From positions 1,792,680-1,856,679 of the forward strand of contig CP130741.1 of assembly GCA_030586155.1 (NCBI GenBank): a DNA stretch of 64,000 nucleotides, written 5' to 3'. Shown one piece after another: positions 1-8,928 of the stretch. The translations under genes were made by a program, and so were the position numbers. The DNA comes from Eubacteriaceae bacterium ES3 (lineage in GTDB: Bacteria > Bacillota > Clostridia > Eubacteriales > Eubacteriaceae). Numbering within the stretch: the stretch's first letter is position 1; each line of letters starts with the position of its first letter. The notes under the pieces were generated by a model. The model was given only the letters and a program-made list of their open reading frames with translations. It ran no database searches and was not told the origin of the DNA.

Positions 1-886
1 ACACCCCTTCCCGATAGACATGGGTATCATTGCGATTACTTCCATATCCGTCATTTCCCGAAGACACAACTCCTTCAAGAATTTGATCCAGATCATCTAA
101 CAGTTCATCAACATTCTGATAACGATCATCAGGTTTTTTTTCTGTTAATTTCATTACGATCCGGTTTACTTTTTCTGGGATTTTGGGTTCTATTTTTTTT
201 GGTGGTATCAGATCTTCCTGTATATGCTTTATTGCGATTGTCACAGTATTTTCCTCGTCAAAAGGAAGTTTACCAGTAAGTAATTCATAATACAGAATTC
301 CCAAAGAATATAAGTCAGAACGCTCATCTACAAAGCCTCCTCTAGCTTGTTCAGGAGATATATAGTGAACAGAACCCATCGTCTGATTTGTCATCGTTAC
401 AGTAGAACTTGTTATTGCTCTAGCTATTCCAAAATCTGCTACTTTAGGAACCAGATCTCTAGTCAACAAAATATTGTGTGGTTTAATATCACGATGAATG
501 ATTTTATTTTCATGGGCACACCTCAGAGCATTGGAAATATCAACTAAGAATCGCGTCGCTTCAACATAGTCAATTTTACCCTTTCGCAGTAAATATTGTT
601 TTAATGTTATCCCATCAACATACTCCATAATAATATAATATATATTATCCTGAACGCCAACATCATAAACACCAACGATATTGGGGTGAGAAAGACAAGC
701 TACTGCCTGTGATTCTCGATCAAACTTTTTTATAAATTGTTCACTCTCTGTATATTCTTCGCGCAGCACTTTAACCGCTACATATCGATTGAGTTTTAAA
801 TCTCTGGCTTTATAAACGTAAGCCATCCCACCTCGCCCTATCAGTTCGACGATTTCGTACCGCTTCCCCAATGTTCTACTGAGCAT
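1..886 (-). CDS. prkC: Ser/Thr protein kinase PrkC/PknB, C-terminal part outside window
   Basis: Eukaryotic-type Ser/Thr kinase, in this family a membrane kinase that senses peptidoglycan and signals growth and dormancy. I translated it from the ATG at 886. The glycine loop is at residues 18-24 (GRGGMAY), the ATP lysine at K39 (VAVK), the catalytic HRD at 131-133 followed by IKPHN, DFG at 151-153, and the activation segment GSVHYISPEQ follows. The kinase domain ends near residue 275. The transmembrane segment and PASTA repeats expected in this family would lie to the left of base 1 and cannot be seen. The start overlaps the 3' end of the phosphatase gene by 11 bases, so the two are translationally coupled, the usual kinase-phosphatase pair. 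The kinase domain is certain; PASTA repeats are inferred from family and context. Confidence 0.93.
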   Translation of the reverse strand, partial: MLSRTLGKRYEIVELIGRGGMAYVYKARDLKLNRYVAVKVLREEYTESEQFIKKFDRESQAVACLSHPNIVGVYDVGVQDNIYYIIMEYVDGITLKQYLLRKGKIDYVEATRFLVDISNALRCAHENKIIHRDIKPHNILLTRDLVPKVADFGIARAITSSTVTMTNQTMGSVHYISPEQARGGFVDERSDLYSLGILYYELLTGKLPFDEENTVTIAIKHIQEDLIPPKKIEPKIPEKVNRIVMKLTEKKPDDRYQNVDELLDDLDQILEGVVSSGNDGYGSNRNDTHVYREGV

Positions 887-1622
887 CTGTCACTCCTTCC
901 AGGGGTTTGAACAACACCACAGTGATGTTATCCTTGCCTCCATTTATATTTGCTGTGTCTATTAATAATTTTGCGCCATCTTCTAAACTGTTCTGATTTA
1001 CTATATCCTTAATTGCTTCATCTGAAACCATATTAAAAAGACCGTCTGAACAAACAAGATATTTTACACCGGCCTTAACAGGATACCTGTAAATATCAAC
1101 GTTAACGGAAGTATCGGTCCCCAAAGCTCTAGTAATAACATTCTTCTGTGGATGAATATCCGCTTCTTCCTGAGTAATCTTTCCTTCATCAACTAAAATT
1201 TGCACTAGTGAATGATCTTTCGTTAAACGAATAATTTCCTGGTCTGAAATTAGATAAGTACGGCTGTCACCAACATGACAGATACACATTTCATTTCCGT
1301 CAACAATACACATAGTCAATGTTGTTGCCATACCTAAGCGCGCTGGCTCATCATCACTGACTTTTTTCAACTCCTGATTAATATCGTTAACAAAGGTCAT
1401 CATTTCTTCAGAATCAAAATAATTTCTGATTCGCGATAAATTATTTTTTATGAAATCCACTGCCGTTTGACTGGCAACTTCTCCACTGCGATGACCTCCT
1501 AAACCATCTGCTACTGCAAATACATAGGATACTCGATCAATATTTTTGATCGTTGCCGCTAAATAGGCATCCTGATTGACTTTTCTTTGTGTTCCTACAT
1601 TGGAACCGTAGGCACATTTCAT
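876..1622 (-). CDS. prpC: PP2C-type protein phosphatase PrpC/Stp
   Basis: Metal-dependent (PPM/PP2C) Ser/Thr phosphatase of 248 residues, the normal length. It removes phosphate from PrkC and its substrates. Visible motifs are NQD at 16-18, ADGLGGH around 38-44 with the metal aspartate D39, GDSRTYL in the middle, CSDGLFNM near residue 195, and GKDNITVVLF near the end. There is no signal peptide or membrane segment, so it is cytoplasmic. The start ATG is preceded by AAGGTGA. The ATG overlaps the rlmN stop as ATGA, and the 3' end overlaps prkC, so rlmN-prpC-prkC is one transcript. The order matches that found in Bacillus and clostridia. Confidence 0.96.
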   Translation of the reverse strand: MKCAYGSNVGTQRKVNQDAYLAATIKNIDRVSYVFAVADGLGGHRSGEVASQTAVDFIKNNLSRIRNYFDSEEMMTFVNDINQELKKVSDDEPARLGMATTLTMCIVDGNEMCICHVGDSRTYLISDQEIIRLTKDHSLVQILVDEGKITQEEADIHPQKNVITRALGTDTSVNVDIYRYPVKAGVKYLVCSDGLFNMVSDEAIKDIVNQNSLEDGAKLLIDTANINGGKDNITVVLFKPLEGVTDAQ

Positions 1623-2650
1623 ATAATCACCTTATCCCTATTTTTTTTTCGTAGTTGACCGCATGCTGCATCGATCTCACTTCCTAATTTTCGTCGCATA
1701 GTCACGTTTATACCACTTGATTGGAGACGCTTAAAAAACTGTTTACCAGAGAGGCTATTTTTGTAAGGCAATCCTTCCACCTCATTTAGGCCGATTAAAT
1801 TCAGATGATGCGGTCTTCCTTTGAAAATGCGAATAATTTCTTCCAGATCACTTTCCTGATCGTTAAAACCTTCAATTAGAGCGTATTCATAGGTAATACG
1901 TCTTCCCGTCAGATTAAAATAATCATCACAGCTTTTGAGCAGATCTGGCAGGATGTATTTCTTAGCGATTGGCATAATTTGTTCCCGTTTCTTCTGAAAG
2001 ACAGAATGCAGCGAAATCGCCAGGTTAATCGCGAGATGCTCAGCTGCCAGAGCTTCGATTTGAGGGATCAGACCACAGGTTGACAGGGTAATCTTTCGTT
2101 GACCGATTCCGAATCCCTTATTCACAACTTCGATGAATTTCACAACATTCTCATAATTGTCAAGGGGTTCACCCATGCCCATTATGACAATATTCGAAAT
2201 TCGTTCGTTAAGTTCTTCTTCAACCAGAAATATCTGATCCAGCATTTCTCCCGGCTCAAGATTTCTGACGCAGCCATCAGTCGTTGAAGCACAGAATTTA
2301 CAGCCCATTCGACAGCCTACCTGGGAAGAAACACATAATGAATTGCCATGCTCATAACGCATAAAAACAGATTCTATCATTTCTTGATCAGAAAATTGTA
2401 TTAAATATTTTCTACTGAAATCTTCAGAATCCTCCTGCATTTTTATAACTGTGCCATGTTCAATCGAAAAATGCTCCAACAATTGATTTTGCAATTCATT
2501 AGAGATGTTTGTCATTTCTTCAAAACTGCCAACCCGTTTCTCATACAACCAATTGAACAATTGTTTTCCTCTGAAACTTTTCTGACCTAAACTCGTCATC
2601 ATTTCGCAAAGAGATTTTTCATTCATTCCAAAGATGTTTTTTTTCTTCAT
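1619..2650 (-). CDS. rlmN: Dual-specificity 23S rRNA/tRNA adenosine-C2 methyltransferase RlmN
   Basis: Radical SAM enzyme that methylates C2 of A2503 in 23S rRNA and A37 of some tRNAs. The protein has 343 residues from the ATG at 2650. The radical SAM cysteines are C113, C117 and C120 in CRMGCKFC. The methyl-carrying cysteine is in DAACGQL near residue 331. GMGEPLDNYENV is the SAM-binding GGE-type stretch. An in-frame TTG lies one codon upstream (2653), but AGGGGT sits seven bases from the ATG, so I prefer the ATG. A sigma-A-like promoter lies 50-75 bases upstream, so rlmN-prpC-prkC can be transcribed separately from the genes to its right. Confidence 0.96.
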   Translation of the reverse strand: MKKKNIFGMNEKSLCEMMTSLGQKSFRGKQLFNWLYEKRVGSFEEMTNISNELQNQLLEHFSIEHGTVIKMQEDSEDFSRKYLIQFSDQEMIESVFMRYEHGNSLCVSSQVGCRMGCKFCASTTDGCVRNLEPGEMLDQIFLVEEELNERISNIVIMGMGEPLDNYENVVKFIEVVNKGFGIGQRKITLSTCGLIPQIEALAAEHLAINLAISLHSVFQKKREQIMPIAKKYILPDLLKSCDDYFNLTGRRITYEYALIEGFNDQESDLEEIIRIFKGRPHHLNLIGLNEVEGLPYKNSLSGKQFFKRLQSSGINVTMRRKLGSEIDAACGQLRKKNRDKVII

Positions 2651-2696
2651 CAATTTACCCCTGATTGAACATAATACTTCTCACACAGATTTTATA

Positions 2697-2725
2697 ATTA
2701 TATCAAACATTTTAAGCGAAAACAA
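2697..2725 (-). promoter_or_regulatory. Promoter of rlmN-prpC-prkC
   Basis: Read on the minus strand: TTGTTT (2720-2725), a 17-base spacer, then TATAAT (2697-2702). It lies in the 113-base gap between rsmB and rlmN. The -10 is a perfect consensus and the spacing is optimal; the -35 matches at three positions plus the TTG core. Confidence 0.7.
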
Positions 2726-2763
2726 TTTTGACTATGTATTTTTATTGTAACTAATTTGATTTA

Positions 2764-4089
2764 TTAAAAACGACTCTTTTTTAACAGACACATAAAAAAA
2801 CCATCACAGCCATCTGTTAGCGGATGAGTATGATGATACTTCTCACCGTCGATTGGAACCAGTTCAAAATTATTTGATTGTCTTAAAAACGTCTCAATCT
2901 GATTTTCATTTTCATCCCTGTTAATTGTGCAGGTAGCATACAATAAAAATCCCCCCTTTTTCAGATACCTTCCAGCGTTTTTTAGCAAGGATTCCTGAAT
3001 TTTTATCAGATTTTTTATTGTCTCTTTTGTGATTTGATAACGTATTTCTGGCTTTCGTCGAATTACACCTAGACCAGAACATGGAGCATCCAACAAAATT
3101 CGATCAAATTTCTCAAAATCAGCCCCCTCATACTGAGTACCGTCTATTTGTTCCATATCGATATTTTGACATCCCAAGCGCTGGGATTCTGCTTTTATAA
3201 GTTTGAGTCTGTTGGGATAAATATCTCTTGCAATAATTTTTCCGGTATTATTCATAATTTGGCTTAAATAGGTCGTTTTTCCGCCTGGTGCTGCGCACAT
3301 ATCCAAAACAATTTCATTTTCTTGAGCCCCTAATGCTTCTACCGTAAGCATTGCCCCCTGATCCTGAATCGAAAATAAACCCTGTTGATAAAGAGGCGTC
3401 TTTTCAATCTGGTGATGAAAAGCGTCTAGTTGTTCTAAATGGAATGCCATATGGCTCAGGCACCCAGATTTTACAATAATATTTTCTTTATTAAACAACT
3501 GTTTTAGCTGTTCTGGTTTTATTTTTAAATTGTTACATCTCACTGTAAATGGCGGCTGCTGACTCATCTCTTTAATAATATTCTCCGCATCTGCAGCAAA
3601 AGTCTCAATATATTTTTGACAAATCCAAAGCGGCATAGAATGCTCTGTTGAAATTCTTTCGATCCGATTTTCTATTTCTACAAAACTCCAGTCACGGCCT
3701 TCTTTTTCAATTTTTCGCAATTGATTGCGAAGAACACCGTTAACAAAACCTTTCGCTTTGGGTTTTAACTTTTGCGCCAATAAAACAGATTCATTTACAA
3801 TTGCATAATCTGGAATGCGATCAAGAAAATACAGTTGATAATACGCTATCCTTAAAATTGTCAACACTTCTTTTTGAATCTTTACAAGTGGCCTGTTAAT
3901 CTGTTTTTGGATCAGATAATCAAGCCCGATCTGGTTTTGAAGCGTCCCATAAACAATACTAAGATAAAGGCGTCGATCCTCATCTTTGATGTCAGCAACT
4001 TTTAAAATGCTTTTTACCTCAAGATTTGAATAGGCGCCTTCGTTATTAATCCTCATTAGTGTTTTACATGCTTTTTCTCGAATATTCAT
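2764..4089 (-). CDS. rsmB: 16S rRNA (cytosine-967-C5)-methyltransferase RsmB
   Basis: SAM-dependent m5C methyltransferase acting on C967 of 16S rRNA. It has an N-terminal NusB-like helical domain (residues 1-130) followed by an RsmB/NOP2 catalytic domain. SAM motif I is LDMCAAPGGKT at about 262-272. The two catalytic cysteines are in DAPCSG (about C337) and YATCTIN (about C387). The length of 441 residues is normal. The open frame continues one codon upstream to a TTG, but the ATG at 4089 overlaps the stop of the protease gene as TGATG, the typical coupled junction. It forms part of the leftward housekeeping series. Confidence 0.95.
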   Translation of the reverse strand: MNIREKACKTLMRINNEGAYSNLEVKSILKVADIKDEDRRLYLSIVYGTLQNQIGLDYLIQKQINRPLVKIQKEVLTILRIAYYQLYFLDRIPDYAIVNESVLLAQKLKPKAKGFVNGVLRNQLRKIEKEGRDWSFVEIENRIERISTEHSMPLWICQKYIETFAADAENIIKEMSQQPPFTVRCNNLKIKPEQLKQLFNKENIIVKSGCLSHMAFHLEQLDAFHHQIEKTPLYQQGLFSIQDQGAMLTVEALGAQENEIVLDMCAAPGGKTTYLSQIMNNTGKIIARDIYPNRLKLIKAESQRLGCQNIDMEQIDGTQYEGADFEKFDRILLDAPCSGLGVIRRKPEIRYQITKETIKNLIKIQESLLKNAGRYLKKGGFLLYATCTINRDENENQIETFLRQSNNFELVPIDGEKYHHTHPLTDGCDGFFMCLLKKSRF

Positions 4090-4787
4090 CAATCTCTAGA
4101 ACCTCGTAAAATAATTAATCGCAATAGAGTTAAAAGAGCCGTTAAAGCAGCAGCTACATATGTTAAGGCAGCAGCTCTTAAAACACGTTTAACACCAGCT
4201 TCTTCCGACTGATCAATCAGATTATTCTCAACTAGTCCTTTCACTGCACGTCGACTAGCATCAAATTCTACTGGTAATGTAATGATCGTAAACAGCAATG
4301 CCAACATAAATAAAAGGATTCCGAAGTCCATTAGTGCATAACCCCAAGTAGAGTTTCCAAAAATAAAACCAATAAAAAAAAGTGGCCAGGCAAGATTTGA
4401 AGCAAAACCAGATACTGGAACAATAAAATTTCTGAATTTTAATGGCCAATACCCAACTTTATCCTGAATAGCATGACCGGTTTCGTGTGCAGCAATACCT
4501 ACTGCAGCTACACTGGCAGTCGAAGCCACCCCTTGTGATAATCGCATTGTTTTACTTCGGGGATCGTAATGATCCGTTAAATTCCCGGATATATTTTCAA
4601 TTTGAATATTTCCCAACTGGTTGTAATTGAGTAGTTTTCTAGCAGCATCTGTTCCAGTTAAACCGTTCTTTGTCCTAACTTTACTATATGCTTTATATGC
4701 ACTGCTAACCTGATGCTGAGCAAATATTGTAAATAAGACTGCTGGGATCAAAATTAAAATGGTCATATCAAATGGTAAGAAATACAT
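4089..4787 (-). CDS. Membrane zinc metallopeptidase, YugP family
   Basis: Putative membrane-bound zinc peptidase of the YugP family, 232 residues. The zinc motif HETGH is at residues 101-105. One hydrophobic helix is at the N-terminus (about residues 6-24), two more lie in the middle (about 125-185), and one closes the C-terminus. The substrate is not known for the family. The open frame extends 16 codons upstream, but AGGAGGTG is placed three bases before the ATG at 4787, and MYFLPFD is the usual family start. It sits between fmt and rsmB, a frequent position in clostridia. Confidence 0.9.
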   Translation of the reverse strand: MYFLPFDMTILILIPAVLFTIFAQHQVSSAYKAYSKVRTKNGLTGTDAARKLLNYNQLGNIQIENISGNLTDHYDPRSKTMRLSQGVASTASVAAVGIAAHETGHAIQDKVGYWPLKFRNFIVPVSGFASNLAWPLFFIGFIFGNSTWGYALMDFGILLFMLALLFTIITLPVEFDASRRAVKGLVENNLIDQSEEAGVKRVLRAAALTYVAAALTALLTLLRLIILRGSRD

Positions 4788-4899
4788 TTTCCACCTCCTA
4801 AAAACATTTAGAACATTTGATTTTGTTGCAATCACACAAAACTTTAAACAACAAAATCATAATATTATTATAAACTAACTTTCTAAAAATCTTCTTAGT

Positions 4900-5841
4900 C
4901 TATTTAAAAAGCATTCCAATTTCGATTGGATTTCCTCTAAGAAAGTCCTTGACCGCCATCCTTTTTTTACCGGGGTATTGTATTTCTTTTATTCTAATCA
5001 AGCCGTTTCCAACAGCAACTGAAAGACCACTTTTAACATCAGCTTCAACAACATGTCCAGGTTGAATGCTAAGTTCCGTTTTCTCAAAGACCGGTAAAAA
5101 ACATTTAACTTTTTTATCCCCCAAATAAAAATAAGCTCCAGGATGGGGATCTAATCCGTTAATCAGCGAAACTAGCCTTTCCCCCGGCATGGTCCAATCT
5201 AAATGCCCCATTTCTTTATCTATTTTCTCTGCAAAGGTTGCCTCATTTTCATTTTGTTCCTTAGCGATTAACGTTTTATTGGCAATCTTCTCAAGATTCT
5301 CTGATAACAATCGAGCACCTGATTCAGCTAAAATTTTATGCAGCTCTCCAAAGGTTGTTTTTGCAGTTATCTCAGTTTCAGACTTAATATACATATTTCC
5401 GGTATCTAGACCTTTTGCCATTTGCATTATCGTAATGCCGGTTATATTATCACCGTTGATAATCGCTCTTTGAATTGGTGCAGCCCCTCTATATTTGGGC
5501 AATAATGATCCATGGATATTCAAAGCTCCATATAGAGGAATACTTAAAATTTCTTCCGGTAATTTTTGCCCATATGCTGCAACTACTAAAAAATCAGGTT
5601 TGGCATCCTTTATCATCTCAATGATATCAGGATTATTTATTTTCTCAGGTTGAAGTATTTTGAGTTCCTTTTCTATGGCCAACTTTTTAATAGGCAAAAA
5701 TTCAATTTTTTTGCCGCGGCGATTTGGTCGGTCCGGTTGGCAGAACACTGATAAAATAGTATGACCATCTTCAATCAGTTGTTCCAGGGCAGGAGCTCCA
5801 AAATCTGTAGTCCCCATAAAAATGATCTTAAATTTCTTCAT
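4900..5841 (-). CDS. fmt: Methionyl-tRNA formyltransferase
   Basis: Transfers a formyl group from 10-formyl-tetrahydrofolate to Met-tRNA(fMet) to start bacterial translation. The protein is 313 residues long, normal for the family. NIHGSLLPKYRGA (about 108-119) holds the catalytic asparagine and histidine and the SLLP motif. The catalytic aspartate is D146 in GLDTG. The C-terminal OB-like domain is present. The ATG at 5841 lies inside the end of def, overlapping by 14 bases. A TTG two codons upstream is possible, but neither has a strong ribosome site, which suggests coupling to def translation. The def-fmt pairing is near universal. Confidence 0.96.
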   Translation of the reverse strand: MKKFKIIFMGTTDFGAPALEQLIEDGHTILSVFCQPDRPNRRGKKIEFLPIKKLAIEKELKILQPEKINNPDIIEMIKDAKPDFLVVAAYGQKLPEEILSIPLYGALNIHGSLLPKYRGAAPIQRAIINGDNITGITIMQMAKGLDTGNMYIKSETEITAKTTFGELHKILAESGARLLSENLEKIANKTLIAKEQNENEATFAEKIDKEMGHLDWTMPGERLVSLINGLDPHPGAYFYLGDKKVKCFLPVFEKTELSIQPGHVVEADVKSGLSVAVGNGLIRIKEIQYPGKKRMAVKDFLRGNPIEIGMLFK

Positions 5842-6295
5842 CTTCAATCAATTCCGGTTCTTCAACTCGATCAATAAACAGTATACCATCCAAGTGATCC
5901 AATTCATGACATACTGCTCTCGCCAACAGGTCTTCTGCCTCCATTTCAAAGCGATTCCCTTCAATATCTGTTGCTTCCACAACCAGATGTTTAGGACGTT
6001 TAACGAGACCTGACTGTTCAGGCAAACTTAAACACGCTTCCTCGTCGATCTCTTCACCATCCTGTTCAATAATTTTGGGATTGATCAGGGTGACTGGACC
6101 ATCACCGACGTCTACAATTGCTATTCTTTTAAGTATTCCCACTTGAGGTGCAGCTAATCCAACGCCATCAGCCGCATTCATAGTCTCAATCATATCCTCA
6201 TTTAATTCTCGGACTCGATCTGTAATCTCTTCAATAACTCTCGATTTTTTTCGCAGGATCGGATCATCATCAATTCTTATTTGTCTAATAGCCAT
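5828..6295 (-). CDS. def: Peptide deformylase
   Basis: Removes the N-formyl group from new proteins; metal-dependent, cytoplasmic, ribosome-associated. All three motifs are present: GVGLAAPQVG at 44-53, the metal cysteine C88 in EEACLSLP (commonly EGCLS; the glycine is alanine here), and HELDH at 130-134. The 155 residues are typical. It has the strong context priA-def-fmt. The tail ends in the acidic run EEPELIEDEEI. Confidence 0.96.
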   Translation of the reverse strand: MAIRQIRIDDDPILRKKSRVIEEITDRVRELNEDMIETMNAADGVGLAAPQVGILKRIAIVDVGDGPVTLINPKIIEQDGEEIDEEACLSLPEQSGLVKRPKHLVVEATDIEGNRFEMEAEDLLARAVCHELDHLDGILFIDRVEEPELIEDEEI

Positions 6296-6306
6296 ATAAT
6301 TCTCCT

Positions 6307-8652
6307 TTAATTTTTTATTTGTAATGAAATTTTTGATTTAAGGGTATCCAAGCCTTTTCTTTCAATTATCTCATGATATATATTCTGAAAATCCTGAATA
6401 TTAATTATTTTTACCATAATTTGTTCTTCGAAGCGCTCATTTGAATTATATTCTAAAGTTGCTGGTTTATATATTGAGTAATTCTCGACACTCTTCTGTT
6501 CAAGGCCTTCTTTTAAAATAAAATACAAACGCAAGGCATCATTTTTTGCTATTTCCTGATTACCATGACTAATTCTTAATATTGCCAGATTATAAAAAGG
6601 CGGGAACTTCATGGTCTTTCTAAATTCCAACTCACCTTGATAGAATGTTCTATAATTATCTTCAACGATCGACATAATTAAGTCATTTTGAGAATCATTC
6701 GTTTGAATAAAACCTAAACTATCAAAATTTAAAGCTTTTTTAAAAAAACGTGAATAAACCTGATACGTCCCCTCTGCAGCATCATATGAACCTAAATTTA
6801 AGTCCCGATCAATTAAAAAACAGACAGCTAAACCCACATTTGTAAAATTAAAATGCTTATTAAGTATCTGAGTGCCAATCAGTAAATCGATCTCATGATT
6901 TTTGATTAAGTCATTAACTTTTTCAATATCCTTAAAAGTCATTCCACCTTGAACTGCAAGAATTTTCAGCTTAGGATATCTTTTAACCAGATAGTCTTTT
7001 AGCTTTTCAAGGCCTATCCCTAAATGTCTAAGTTCATTATTGCCACAATATCTGCATTGATTTAGCGTCTTCTCCTGGTATCCGCAATATTGACATTCCA
7101 ATACTGAATTACCTTCATTGTATGTTAATGCCACCTTACAATTAGGGCATTTCTGTATTTGACCGCATTTCCTGCAAAGCACAGCTTTTGAATATCCAGT
7201 TCTATTAGCAAGGATCACCGTTAGTTTTTTATCGCTAAAATTCCGCAGTATTTCCGAGTTTAATTCTCTCCCGATAGGTGTTAGATTACCGTCTTTTAGC
7301 TCATTTTGCATATCAATGATTTTTATTATCCTGCTATTGGCACCTTTATCAATTTCAAAGTAGCCAATCTTTTTCTGTAAGATGTGGTAATATGTATTTA
7401 TACTGGGAATTTCATCCAGGAATAGATACTGGCATTTATGTAGAAGGGCATATTTTTTAACTAAGACTGGTAAATGGAATTTAGGAGATCCCATTGAATA
7501 ATATAATGGGTCACTTTCGTTATCAACTATTATCAGACCCAAATGCTGAAAAGGTAAAAACAAAGCCCCCTGCACGCCAATTATCAGTCTGATTTCACCG
7601 CTTTTAACACCCTGCCAGAACTTTCGTTGTTCTTTAACTGTAAGTCTATGATTGTATAAGCCAACCAGTTCACCAAAATATTTATAAAACAATTCAAATT
7701 TATGAAATGTTAAGTTTATCTCTGGCATAAGAAAAACAACTGTCTGATTTAGCCTAAGCTTTTCTTCAATGATTTTAAACAAAATTCGATACTTTGATGC
7801 AGAGTCACTGCCTTTAAAGAAACTGCCATCACTATCCAATTCTCTATACTTGTGATAAATCTCTTTTTCATTTTCACTTAAAAAAACACTCTGAATTGTT
7901 AAAGCATTATTTCTGACTTTTGATAATTTATATTCCTGATCTGATAATTCTCTCACAAGTCCTTTCCTAATCAGACCGCTCAGACTTGTCCGATAGTTTG
8001 GAATCAATTGCTTTAATTCAGAATCAGTTAGAGGTTTATAATTAAGTAGTTTTAAGATGGCTTCTTGATTTTTTCCCGCCTTAAAATTTTCATCAGCTCT
8101 TACTAGTGTATAATGTTTTTCTTCAACTACCGGTGACACAGAGAAAACATCTTTTCGGCTGATGAAGCGTTTTTCTATCATTTTTTTAAGAACTTCCCGG
8201 TCTTCCTTTTTTATATTTCTTTCAGGTACTTCCTTCGAATGATTCTTAAAATACTTATCTAAAAATTTTAATTCCGGATATTCAAATTGCACTTCAGAGA
8301 AATTGAGTCTAATATATGCCTCTTTTTTAACCCTTACTGGTGAAATAAAATAAGATAGGTTATCATAAAACAATGAACAATAATAAAATTTCATCCACAG
8401 ACAGAGTTCAATCTGCGCCTGGTTTAACACAGGTTCACGATCGAGAACCATCAATAAAGATTTCACAGCATATGATAATTTATCGATCTCCACCAGCCTC
8501 GTCACAAAGCCTTCGAGCTCACGATTTCCTCTTCCAAATGGGACTAAAACACGCATCCCAGCCTCAACCTTCTGGTCTATAGCAGGTTTATAAAAAAAGG
8601 GTTGGTCGATGCTTTTATTGTTCTGTTTTAAATAAACTTCTACAACTTTCAA
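6307..8652 (-). CDS. priA: PriA-like primosomal protein N' with degenerate helicase motifs
   Basis: PriA is the 3'-5' helicase that restarts stalled replication forks. The protein has 781 residues, and its N-terminal DNA-binding domain starts MKVVEVYLKQ as usual. All eight zinc cysteines are kept (C493, C496, C502, C505, C520, C523, C533, C536). The ATPase motifs are not: Walker A is GSDSASKY at 281-288 instead of GVTGSGKT; the DEEH box is DNES at 377-380; GSATPS is replaced by FLDEIPS near 411; KGxDF reads KHFNF near 599; and the QVAGRAGR arginine motif is YSRFFKKA at 633-640. The frame is intact, so this looks like a maintained, ATPase-dead structural PriA. The start codon is TTG with GAAGG upstream. 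Position between rpoZ and def supports orthology to PriA rather than a stray paralogue. Confidence 0.9.
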   Translation of the reverse strand: MKVVEVYLKQNNKSIDQPFFYKPAIDQKVEAGMRVLVPFGRGNRELEGFVTRLVEIDKLSYAVKSLLMVLDREPVLNQAQIELCLWMKFYYCSLFYDNLSYFISPVRVKKEAYIRLNFSEVQFEYPELKFLDKYFKNHSKEVPERNIKKEDREVLKKMIEKRFISRKDVFSVSPVVEEKHYTLVRADENFKAGKNQEAILKLLNYKPLTDSELKQLIPNYRTSLSGLIRKGLVRELSDQEYKLSKVRNNALTIQSVFLSENEKEIYHKYRELDSDGSFFKGSDSASKYRILFKIIEEKLRLNQTVVFLMPEINLTFHKFELFYKYFGELVGLYNHRLTVKEQRKFWQGVKSGEIRLIIGVQGALFLPFQHLGLIIVDNESDPLYYSMGSPKFHLPVLVKKYALLHKCQYLFLDEIPSINTYYHILQKKIGYFEIDKGANSRIIKIIDMQNELKDGNLTPIGRELNSEILRNFSDKKLTVILANRTGYSKAVLCRKCGQIQKCPNCKVALTYNEGNSVLECQYCGYQEKTLNQCRYCGNNELRHLGIGLEKLKDYLVKRYPKLKILAVQGGMTFKDIEKVNDLIKNHEIDLLIGTQILNKHFNFTNVGLAVCFLIDRDLNLGSYDAAEGTYQVYSRFFKKALNFDSLGFIQTNDSQNDLIMSIVEDNYRTFYQGELEFRKTMKFPPFYNLAILRISHGNQEIAKNDALRLYFILKEGLEQKSVENYSIYKPATLEYNSNERFEEQIMVKIINIQDFQNIYHEIIERKGLDTLKSKISLQIKN

Positions 8653-8675
8653 TTTTCATGCCTTCAAAGCACTAT

Positions 8676-8927
8676 TTATTGGATAACCGATTCAGCTTCC
8701 TGCTGAAACTCATATTCAACATAACTGTCAATGTCACTCTCTAAAACACAATGAACCATATCTTGAGCAATTTCATTGGTTGCAATTGTGATTGGATTAT
8801 CTACTGTAATTTTCACCAGAGGCTCATCGCCATCAATTATTTCTCTTGCTCTTTTAGCTGTCGCTAAAACCAGCGAATATTTATTTCCAGCTTTACTAAT
8901 TAATAAATTTAATCCAGGTTCTCTCAT
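8676..8927 (-). CDS. rpoZ: DNA-directed RNA polymerase omega subunit
   Basis: Small RNA polymerase subunit that helps assemble the core enzyme. It has 83 residues from the ATG at 8927, which has GGGGAG seven bases upstream. The open frame runs eight codons further, without support. The family signature is NKYSLVLATAKRAREI near residues 15-30, followed by the acidic stretch before the C-terminus. It sits next to gmk as in most Firmicutes. coaBC, which often follows rpoZ, is missing before priA. Confidence 0.92.
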   Translation of the reverse strand: MREPGLNLLISKAGNKYSLVLATAKRAREIIDGDEPLVKITVDNPITIATNEIAQDMVHCVLESDIDSYVEYEFQQEAESVIQ

Positions 8928-8928
8928 A

